Below are positions 1 through 5,247 of a DNA stretch of 12,727 bases, one piece after another. A model generated the notes under the pieces. It worked only from the letters and a program-made list of their open reading frames with translations, made no database searches and was not told the DNA's origin. The translations under genes were made by a program, and so were the position numbers. The DNA is taken from the NCBI GenBank assembly GCA_934385475.1, contig CAKRPS010000057.1:1-12727 (forward strand), written 5' to 3'. This DNA comes from an uncultured Lachnospiraceae bacterium. Lineage in GTDB: Bacteria; Bacillota; Clostridia; Lachnospirales; Lachnospiraceae. Positions within the stretch are counted from its first letter, which is position 1. Each line of letters begins with the position of its first letter.

Positions 1-13
1 TACTTCGCCATAT

Positions 14-60
14 AAAATTGCTGTTCTGTATGAATGCAAGCATTCACAGAAAGCAATTTT
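14..60. repeat. Long near-perfect hairpin at left edge
   Basis: The right arm, 40-60, is one uninterrupted 21-nt stretch. It pairs with the left arm, 14-37, through AAAATTGCT/AGCAATTTT, TTCTGT/ACAGAA and GAATGC/GCATTC. Only G23 and A30-T31 are bulged, and the formal loop is two bases, so a four-base loop is more realistic. Read on the minus strand the stem ends in TTTT followed by ATAT. It could therefore be a weak or bidirectional terminator, a double-stranded RNA processing site in the leader of the next minus-strand gene, or a small palindromic repeat. The structure is plain in the sequence; the role is inference. Confidence 0.7.
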
Positions 61-95
61 GCATGGCTCTGAATAGTATCTACATGTTTAAGGCA

Positions 96-170
96 GAAGA
101 CGCCGAAACTACAAATACATTCACAAAGCATCTGCCTTGCAGGCATATTTGTGGTCTCGGATGCCTCTTC
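96..170. other. Structured element, possible RNA leader of the next minus-strand gene
   Basis: GAAGA (96-100) pairs with TCTTC (166-170). Bases 103-117 pair with 146-160 at 14 of 15 positions, counting one wobble. An inner hairpin TGCCT (133-137)/AGGCA (141-145) stacks next to that helix. AGGCAGA (91-97) can instead pair with TCTGCCT (131-137), which excludes the inner hairpin, so two competing folds are possible. It lies beyond the rpsO terminator, and I see no convincing coding frame in 1-216. Conserved gene order suggests pnp next on the minus strand, so a 5-prime leader is plausible but unproven. Confidence 0.5.
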
Positions 171-216
171 CACCTCACAAACATTCTGGAACAATACACA
201 TAACTTTCTAATGGGT

Positions 217-266
217 AAGAAAAGGGTGGGTAAAGCCGGACATAGTTCCAACCTTACGCCCACCCT
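217..266 (-). terminator. Intrinsic terminator after rpsO
   Basis: On the minus strand, AGGGTGGG starts 13 nt after the rpsO stop and pairs perfectly with CCCACCCT (bases 259-266 against 223-230). The 28-nt interior can fold further, with GTTGGA pairing TCCGGC. The stem is followed directly by TTTCTT, giving a U-tract of TTTTCTT. The plus-strand reading has no U-tract, so the terminator serves the minus strand and ends the rpsO transcript. Confidence 0.8.
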
Positions 267-279
267 ATCATCTGCCGTC

Positions 280-546
280 TTATTTACGAAGACCAAGCCT
301 TTCGATCAGTGCACGATATCTCTCAATATCTTTGTCTTTCAGATATGCAAGCAAACCACGTCTCTGACCAACCATCTTCAGAAGACCTCTTCTGGAATGA
401 TGATCCTTCGGGTTCTCTTTCAAGTGCTCTGTCAGCTCCTGGATTCTTGCTGTCAGAACTGCTACCTGTACCTCCGGTGATCCTGTGTCGCCAGGTGTTC
501 TTGCATACTCATTGATAATTGCTGTTTTCTTTTCTTTAGAAATCAT
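280..546 (-). CDS. rpsO: 30S ribosomal protein S15
   Basis: An 88-aa protein of the usual S15 length. S15 is a primary 16S rRNA-binding protein that helps assemble the platform of the small subunit. The family signature is clear: [15 protein letters not shown] near residues 21-35, the conserved DHHSRRGLL block near 48-56 that contacts rRNA, and a C-terminal [20 protein letters not shown]. The start has a strong AAAGGAG site 5 nt upstream. The gene has its own promoter, a structured leader and a downstream terminator, so it can be expressed separately from the operon upstream. In many Firmicutes it follows ribF directly; here a cell-wall hydrolase gene lies between them. Autoregulation by S15 binding to its leader is established in several bacteria and would fit here. 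Confidence 0.98.
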   Translation of the reverse strand: MISKEKKTAIINEYARTPGDTGSPEVQVAVLTARIQELTEHLKENPKDHHSRRGLLKMVGQRRGLLAYLKDKDIERYRALIERLGLRK

Positions 547-640
547 GTTTTCTCCTTTCCTGAAGAGGGGTTTCCTCTCAATCGCCTGACACTAAGCATG
601 GGTTGGAGTGTCCCATCCCGAGCATCGGCTTAAATCATAC
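547..640 (-). promoter_or_regulatory. rpsO 5-prime leader, possible S15 autoregulatory RNA
   Basis: About 94 nt lie between the predicted start of transcription and the rpsO start codon. On the minus strand they can form CCGA-TGC-TCGG, a second hairpin ATGGG-N9-CCCAT (598-616) and a third AGAGG-N5-CCTCT (564-578). The third sits just upstream of the AAAGGAG ribosome binding site. S15 represses its own mRNA through structured leaders in several phyla. These hairpins are visible, but S15 recognition is inference and I cannot assign a known leader class. Confidence 0.5.
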
Positions 641-646
641 TTTGTC

Positions 647-675
647 ATTTTAACATAGTATGCCTATGTTGTAAA
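647..675 (-). promoter_or_regulatory. rpsO promoter
   Basis: On the minus strand, -35 TTTACA (670-675) and -10 TAAAAT (647-652) are separated by exactly 17 bp. The -10 is preceded by TGT, an extended -10 element. Transcription would start near 640, which agrees with the structured leader that follows. A 7-bp inverted repeat fills the spacer. Confidence 0.75.
652..670. repeat. Palindrome within the rpsO promoter spacer
   Basis: AACATAG (652-658) and CTATGTT (664-670) form a perfect 7-bp inverted repeat with a 5-bp centre. It occupies the spacer between the -35 and -10 boxes and overlaps one base of each. That is where a dimeric repressor site would lie. It is not followed by a U-tract on either strand, so it is not a terminator. 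It is also the only hairpin found between the NlpC/P60 stop and rpsO. Confidence 0.6.
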
Positions 676-685
676 GCCAAAAAAT

Positions 686-1783
686 CTAATCCACCAGAAT
701 CCTTACCGCCTTGATCGGTGTACGGTAGGATACATTGGAAATCTTGATTCCCGTCTTAGGGCTGCTGGCGTGAATTACCTGTCCTCCGCCGATATAGATC
801 GCCACATGGTTGATCCGGCTTCCGTTTCCATAGAAGATCAAGTCTCCCGGCTGGGCCTCCGATACACTGATCTGCGTACCGCACTTTGCCTGTGCCACAG
901 AATGATGCGGCAGTGTAACTCCGTACTTTTTGAAGACACTCAGGACAAATCCGGAACAGTCCGCACCGTTCGTCAGGCTGGTTCCACCCCATACATACGG
1001 ATTTCCCAGAAATTCCTTTGCATACTGGCACAGATCGACTCTCACATCAGAAACGCCCTGTCCATAAAGAAGCTCTGTCATCGTGACAGCCGTTCCAAGC
1101 TCCGAGCTCACTTCTACATAATCGGCCGATACAAATACTTCCTGATCATCCAGATAAACCTTCACCCAGTCACCGTCTACGTCTGCCACCTCAAGTTCTT
1201 CTCCGTTTGGCACCATGGTGATCACTTCTGACTCAGTATTTGCCTCCGCTCTGACCTTGAGGCTGTCCGTTGTGACGGTTGCCACTGTCGTAGCAAGCTC
1301 CTGTGCCCGGTGGATAGCTGAAATTCCGGTCATCAGATATTCACAGCTTACATAGCCCTCTACCTTTCCGGACTTGATATGTGCCCATGTGCCATCATTT
1401 TCAAGCACTTCACATGCGGCATCCTTCGGAAGCTTGCCTACCAGCTTGCCTTCCTGATCTGCAACCGCACGGATATTCAGATTTCCTTTCTCGACATTTG
1501 CAATACCAAGATTGGTATAACCCCAGTTCGCATTCTTTCCCTTTTCATAGGCCTGTGCATACTCTTCTTCTGTCTTGTTGGCACTGATGACCGCATTTGC
1601 TCCCACCGGCTCGCCCAGTACATCCTGCACAGATGTTTTTTCTTCCTGCTGTTCTTCTGTTATCAACAGACTATTCTGGGAAAAGCTGTCAAATATGCTT
1701 GTTTCCTTTGCCTGTACCGGCATCGCTGTTGCCAGCATAGCGCTGCAGCCTGCCAGAAGGCACAGAACCTTCCATCTCTTCAT
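686..1783 (-). CDS. Secreted SH3b-SH3b-NlpC/P60 cell-wall hydrolase
   Basis: A 365-aa exported protein. Residues 1-25 are a signal peptide with a positive MKRWK start and a VQA-K cleavage site. Two bacterial SH3 domains follow (about 95-150 and 165-225), then an NlpC/P60 peptidase domain (about 245-365). The expected catalytic residues are present: Cys276 in GADCSGFV, His326 in INHVAIY and His338 in QVIHAS. The family cuts peptidoglycan stem peptides, commonly between D-Glu and a diamino acid, and SH3b domains bind the wall. The start is supported by AAAAGGATG a few bases upstream. The gene has its own consensus promoter and a WalR-like box. No terminator is seen after it, so readthrough into rpsO is possible. 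It is unrelated in function to the translation genes around it. Exact substrate and bond are unknown. Confidence 0.93.
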   Translation of the reverse strand: MKRWKVLCLLAGCSAMLATAMPVQAKETSIFDSFSQNSLLITEEQQEEKTSVQDVLGEPVGANAVISANKTEEEYAQAYEKGKNANWGYTNLGIANVEKGNLNIRAVADQEGKLVGKLPKDAACEVLENDGTWAHIKSGKVEGYVSCEYLMTGISAIHRAQELATTVATVTTDSLKVRAEANTESEVITMVPNGEELEVADVDGDWVKVYLDDQEVFVSADYVEVSSELGTAVTMTELLYGQGVSDVRVDLCQYAKEFLGNPYVWGGTSLTNGADCSGFVLSVFKKYGVTLPHHSVAQAKCGTQISVSEAQPGDLIFYGNGSRINHVAIYIGGGQVIHASSPKTGIKISNVSYRTPIKAVRILVD

Positions 1784-1809
1784 GGTATATCATCCTTTTG
1801 CTTTGTGCG

Positions 1810-1847
1810 TATAACCTTTTCTTAACTTTTTGTAACACTTTTGTAAC
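1810..1847 (+). promoter_or_regulatory. WalR-box-like direct repeat in hydrolase leader
   Basis: TGTAAC (1831-1836) and TGTAAC (1842-1847) are separated by 5 bp. This matches the published Bacillus WalR/YycF consensus TGTWAH-N5-TGTWAH. Two further TAAC cores at 1812 and 1823 extend the array, with core starts at 1812, 1823, 1833 and 1844, that is 11, 10 and 11 bp apart. The box reads on the strand opposite to the gene and lies just downstream of the predicted transcription start, where WalR sites often repress. WalR controls cell-wall hydrolases, including NlpC/P60 ones. The match is seen; regulation is inferred. Confidence 0.55.
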
Positions 1848-1860
1848 AATTACGGTGTTC

Positions 1861-1889
1861 ATTATAGCAAGATTGCCTATGCCTGTCAA
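1861..1889 (-). promoter_or_regulatory. Consensus promoter of the NlpC/P60 gene
   Basis: On the minus strand TTGACA (1884-1889) and TATAAT (1861-1866) are both perfect consensus hexamers, 17 bp apart, and a TGC triplet precedes the -10. Transcription should start near 1854, leaving a leader of about 70 nt. I see no intrinsic terminator between the ribF stop and this promoter, so operon readthrough may add to its output. Confidence 0.9.
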
Positions 1890-1935
1890 GAAAATTGGCT
1901 TTCTCACAAAAGGTTTTCACAAAAAATACACACAC

Positions 1936-2844
1936 TCAATAATACTTTCCGGCTTCGATATCCTGTTCCATCTGTGCCTTTAACTCTTCCACACTTCCGA
2001 ATTTTCTCTCCGGTCTGCGGAACGCAAGCAGCTCTACCTTGATCCTGCTGCCGTAAATATCTCCAGCAAAATCGTACAGATAGGTCTCTACCCCCATCTG
2101 TTTCTGTTCGCTTACCGTCGGCTTATATCCTACATTTGAGATGCTTTTGTAGCATTGATCTCCATAAAGCACTCTTGAATAATAGACGCCGTTCGGGGGC
2201 AGAAGCTTCTCTCCTGGTGGAAGCAGATTGGCCGTCGGCATACCGATGGTTCTTCCAAGGTGTCTGCCATGTTCTACCTGTCCGCTCACACTGTAGGGTT
2301 CTCCAAGCATTCTATGAACAAGCTCCATCTCTCCTTCTCTCACCGCTTCCCTTATCCGGGTAGAGCTGACCTCCTGACCGTCTACCATAACCTTATCAAT
2401 GATCTCTATGTGGTAGTCATACGTCTGCGCATACTGTTTCAACAGCTCATAATTTCCTGCTCCCCGTTTTCCAAAAGAGACATCTGCACCTGCACAGATA
2501 TAAGCTGCACGCATCTGTCCTGCCAGATATTTTTCGATAAACTCTTCCGGCTCTGTCGCCGCCGTCTCGTGATTCAATGGAAATTCTATCAGGACATCGA
2601 CTCCCATCCGCTCAAAGAGCTCTCTTTTTTCCCATTTGGTAGACAGTTCCTTACTGTCTCCTCCAAAGAAAGCACCTGCTGAGAGATCAAAGGTAAACGC
2701 CGTTGCCAACAGGCCTTTCTTCTTCTGTTCCACGATCTCTTCCAAAAGCTTTCTGTGTCCCAGGTGGATTCCATCAAACTTACCGATGGCGACCGCACTT
2801 CGTCCCTCTAACCGGAAATCCGTTGTGTTTTCTATAATCCGCAT
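1936..2844 (-). CDS. ribF: Bifunctional riboflavin kinase / FAD synthetase
   Basis: About 302 aa, the usual RibF length. The C-terminal half phosphorylates riboflavin to FMN and the N-terminal half adenylylates FMN to FAD. The nucleotidyltransferase motif GKFDGIHLGH is at residues 21-30 and the SSTRIRE motif at about 160-166. The flavokinase motif GRTIGMPTANL starts near 197, followed by PPNGVYYSRV. I chose the ATG giving MRIIENTTDF because GAGGAG lies just before it and homologs begin there; the spacing is short. In-frame ATG (2856) and GTG (2877) starts would add 4 or 11 residues. truB ends 42 nt upstream and the two are probably co-transcribed. No FMN riboswitch is seen. ribF beside truB and rpsO is a conserved arrangement. 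Confidence 0.96.
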   Translation of the reverse strand: MRIIENTTDFRLEGRSAVAIGKFDGIHLGHRKLLEEIVEQKKKGLLATAFTFDLSAGAFFGGDSKELSTKWEKRELFERMGVDVLIEFPLNHETAATEPEEFIEKYLAGQMRAAYICAGADVSFGKRGAGNYELLKQYAQTYDYHIEIIDKVMVDGQEVSSTRIREAVREGEMELVHRMLGEPYSVSGQVEHGRHLGRTIGMPTANLLPPGEKLLPPNGVYYSRVLYGDQCYKSISNVGYKPTVSEQKQMGVETYLYDFAGDIYGSRIKVELLAFRRPERKFGSVEELKAQMEQDIEAGKYY

Positions 2845-2886
2845 GATACTCCTCATTTCTTTGCAAGCTCTTTGCACATTTATGCC

Positions 2887-3798
2887 TTACGTCAGAAACA
2901 TCTTCACCGGCTTTAGCACCTTTTCCTGTGCCTGATAGGCGTATATGCCATAAAAATGCTGTCTGCTGTCATAGACCCTCACCTGCTCGTCCGGCTTCAG
3001 ATCATACGCCTCTGCGAGCTGCCGTGCTGTCAGCCTGTTGCCGTTCTGAACCAGGCCTTCCCCTGCCGCATTGACACAGACCGCCCGGTCCTGCGCAAAT
3101 ATGGCATCCGGCTTCACCAGGATCTCTTCGACTCTGTTCTCATCCCGCAAAGTTTCAAGCTGCGACAGGGTAAGCGCATCTTCCTCCCTGAAAATACCGA
3201 CCCTGCTTCTTGTCAAAGCCTGCATCGCCCCGCCGACACCAAGCTTTTCCCCGATATCATGGCAGAGAGTTCTGATGTAGGTTCCCTTGGAACAGACAAC
3301 ACGCATTGTCACGATTGGAAGCTTCATCTCCTGAATCTCCAGTTCCTCAATCGTCACCTTTCTCGCCTTGCGCTCCACTTCTTTTCCTTCTCTTGCCAGT
3401 TCATAGAGTTTTTTGCCATTTACTTTCAGTGCCGAGTACATAGGCGGAATCTGCTCATATTGTCCTACGAAGTTCAGAATGATATCCCGGACCTTCTGCC
3501 CGTCAAGGCTTGCCAGTTCTTCCGGTGATGCCATTTTCAGCACCGCTCCCGACATGTCCTGCGTGTCTGTCTCCACACCCAGCCGCATTACTGCCCGGTA
3601 TTCCTTATTCCAGTCCGTCAGCATATCACACAGTTTCGTTCCTGCTCCCAGACATACCGGGAGAACCCCCACCGCATCCGGATCAAGCGTTCCCGTATGT
3701 CCGATCTTTTTCTGTCTGAGGATGCCGCGTAGCTTTGCCACGACATCGTGGGAGGTATATCCAGCCTCTTTATATACGTTTATGATTCCGTTATACAT
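2887..3798 (-). CDS. truB: tRNA pseudouridine-55 synthase
   Basis: About 303 aa. TruB converts U55 in the T-loop of most tRNAs to pseudouridine and can act as a tRNA folding chaperone. The N-terminal block NGIINVYKEAGYTSHDVVAK is typical. The catalytic aspartate is Asp39 in HTGTLDPDAVGVLP. QIPPMYSALKVNGKKLYELA and KGTYIRTLCHDIG further on are also family hallmarks, and a PUA-like C-terminal part ends the protein. Two adjacent ATG codons (3801 and 3798) share a weak GGTGA site; I used the second, which gives MYNGIINV. An upstream TTG in frame lies inside a hairpin and is unlikely. The gene follows nrnA by 53 nt, with a GC-rich hairpin between them, and precedes ribF. Confidence 0.97.
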   Translation of the reverse strand: MYNGIINVYKEAGYTSHDVVAKLRGILRQKKIGHTGTLDPDAVGVLPVCLGAGTKLCDMLTDWNKEYRAVMRLGVETDTQDMSGAVLKMASPEELASLDGQKVRDIILNFVGQYEQIPPMYSALKVNGKKLYELAREGKEVERKARKVTIEELEIQEMKLPIVTMRVVCSKGTYIRTLCHDIGEKLGVGGAMQALTRSRVGIFREEDALTLSQLETLRDENRVEEILVKPDAIFAQDRAVCVNAAGEGLVQNGNRLTARQLAEAYDLKPDEQVRVYDSRQHFYGIYAYQAQEKVLKPVKMFLT

Positions 3799-3818
3799 CA
3801 TTTCACCATAACCTAATA

Positions 3819-3842
3819 AGGCGGGCAACGTATCGCCCGCCT
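3819..3842 (-). other. Intercistronic hairpin between nrnA and truB
   Basis: A perfect 8-bp, GC-rich stem (GGCGGGC/GCCCGCC plus one A-T pair) closes an 8-nt loop. On the minus strand it is followed by TATTAGG, a poor U-tract. It could be a weak terminator that tunes truB and ribF expression, or an RNA stability element. It starts about 10 nt after the nrnA stop. Confidence 0.6.
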
Positions 3843-3851
3843 AGTCTCTCT

Positions 3852-4799
3852 TTACATTTCCAGTTGCGCCGCAATCTCTATCGACAGATTGTTGATGTTG
3901 TCGTGACAGGTGCCGTTCATCGTACAGCCGGCTGCCCTGACATGACCGCCACCGCCGAATTTGACCGCAACTGCCGCCACATCCACTTTTCCTTTGGAAC
4001 GCATGCTGACTTTGTATTCCAACGTTCCGGTCTCATACATGAAAATGGCACACTCTACATCCTTAACCACGATAAGCTGGTTGATGATCCCATCCAGGTC
4101 CTTGGAATTCACCTGATAGAAATCCATCATCTTCCGGTTTATCACGCTGACAATGCAGCGGTTATCCATAAATCTTACGCTCTCCAGAATGGCTCTTCCC
4201 ATGATCTGACTCTGTACATAAGATTTCTCATAAAATGTCTCATCGATCAGCTTCGAGAAGTCAAATCCAAATTTAATAAGCTCTGCTGCAACCTGAAGGG
4301 TTCTAGGAGACGTGTTGGAATAACGCAACACGCCCGTGTCATGGATCACGCCGATATAAAGTGCCTTTGCCACCGGCTCATCCACTTTCGCCGGATCTAA
4401 CAGATCATACAGCAGCTCCGAAGTTGAACTTCTCTCCGGCTCCACCACATTGATATCTCCACAGCCTGCATTGCTGATATGATGGTCGATATTGATCTTC
4501 TTGCCGGCGTTTCTGAAAAGCTCTGCCGCCTCGCCCAGTCTCTCCTCATCGCAGTCAAGTGCAAAAAACACATCATACTTTTTGCCTTTGCTTACTTCTG
4601 TTTTAATTTCCTGTACTCCATCGATACAGTCAAAGATTGCTGCCGGTTTCTCCAGATATACATCGATCTGAGCCTTCGGCAGTTCCTTTTTCAGATACAG
4701 GTACAGACCCATACAGGAGCCCACACAGTCCCCGTCAGGCCGTACGTGTCCGCTGATGCCGATTGTCGCGGCATCCTTTACCTCATCTATAATCCTCAT
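3852..4799 (-). CDS. nrnA: DHH/DHHA1 phosphoesterase, NrnA-like nanoRNase / pAp phosphatase
   Basis: A 315-aa protein matching NrnA in length and layout. The family degrades very short RNAs from the 5-prime or 3-prime end, depending on the enzyme, and many members dephosphorylate pAp to AMP; some also degrade pApA or related dinucleotides. The DHH domain has GHVRPDGDCVGS at 17-28 (His18, Asp22, Asp24), Asp82 in ALDCDE, the name-giving DHH at 105-107 and HDTG at 153-156. The DHHA1 substrate domain contains GGGGHVRAAG at 282-291. All expected manganese ligands are present. Only 2 nt separate it from the rbfA stop, so translational coupling is likely. Its place between rbfA and truB is common in Firmicutes. 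Exact substrate preference cannot be read from sequence. Confidence 0.93.
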   Translation of the reverse strand: MRIIDEVKDAATIGISGHVRPDGDCVGSCMGLYLYLKKELPKAQIDVYLEKPAAIFDCIDGVQEIKTEVSKGKKYDVFFALDCDEERLGEAAELFRNAGKKINIDHHISNAGCGDINVVEPERSSTSELLYDLLDPAKVDEPVAKALYIGVIHDTGVLRYSNTSPRTLQVAAELIKFGFDFSKLIDETFYEKSYVQSQIMGRAILESVRFMDNRCIVSVINRKMMDFYQVNSKDLDGIINQLIVVKDVECAIFMYETGTLEYKVSMRSKGKVDVAAVAVKFGGGGHVRAAGCTMNGTCHDNINNLSIEIAAQLEM

Positions 4800-4801
4800 A
4801 A

Positions 4802-5182
4802 CTACTCTCCCGCATTCTCCGAAGGACCCTTGTCCTTATTCACCTCATCGATCAGCTTCGACATATTCACTCCATATGCGATAGACTGATCCATAATAAA
4901 GGTAATCTGCGGCGTATTTCGCAGGTTTACCGTCTTGGCAAGCTGACTGCGGATATAGCCTTCTGCACTGTTCAGTCCTGCGAGGGTATCCGCCTGTGCC
5001 TTTTCATCTCCGTACACGCTGATCCATGCCTTACAGGTTTTCAGATCCGGTGCGACCTCCACTGCCACCACGGAAGTCATCGGTGCAATCCTTGGGTCCT
5101 TGATCTCTCCCCTTATGATCTCTGCAAGCACACGCTGTACTTCTCCATTGATCCGGGTATTCTTCACACTGTTCTTTCGCAT
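4802..5182 (-). CDS. rbfA: 30S ribosome-binding factor A
   Basis: A 126-aa protein with the RbfA fold, a type-II KH domain. It binds the immature 30S subunit near the 16S 5-prime end and helps late maturation, especially in the cold. Typical features are the N-terminal RINGEVQRVLAEIIRGEIKD, then DPRIAPMTSVVAVEVAPDLK, YGDEKAQADTLAGLN and the C-terminal TPQITFIMDQSIAYGVNMSK followed by a charged tail. An AGGGTGAT ribosome binding site precedes the ATG. It lies 65 nt after infB with a strong hairpin in the gap, and is nearly fused to nrnA downstream. Confidence 0.97.
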   Translation of the reverse strand: MRKNSVKNTRINGEVQRVLAEIIRGEIKDPRIAPMTSVVAVEVAPDLKTCKAWISVYGDEKAQADTLAGLNSAEGYIRSQLAKTVNLRNTPQITFIMDQSIAYGVNMSKLIDEVNKDKGPSENAGE

Positions 5183-5207
5183 TTATCAATCACCCTGCCT
5201 CTCTATA

Positions 5208-5232
5208 GCTCCGGGAACTAAACTCCCGGAGC
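5208..5232 (-). other. Intercistronic hairpin between infB and rbfA
   Basis: GCTCCGGGA (5208-5216) and TCCCGGAGC (5224-5232) form a perfect 9-bp stem with a 7-nt loop. On the minus strand it is followed by TATAGAG, not a U-tract, so it is unlikely to terminate transcription. It ends about 25 nt before the rbfA start. A role in mRNA processing or in protecting the infB message is possible. Confidence 0.6.
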
Positions 5233-5247
5233 ATGTTGTTGCGGTTC

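Noticed and set aside
1745..1783. Lipobox-like LAGC in the NlpC/P60 signal peptide (residues 10-13).
   Set aside because: The hydrophobic stretch before Cys13 is very short and hydrophobic residues continue after it, ending at a good VQA-K signal peptidase I site, so a soluble or wall-bound secreted protein is more likely.
1904..1924. Direct repeat TCACAAAA (1904-1911 and 1917-1924) upstream of the hydrolase promoter.
   Set aside because: Short, AT-rich and 13 bp apart, with no matching known site; could be chance.
2845..2886. FMN riboswitch ahead of ribF.
   Set aside because: The gap is only 42 nt and has none of the conserved RFN elements; ribF is an internal operon gene.
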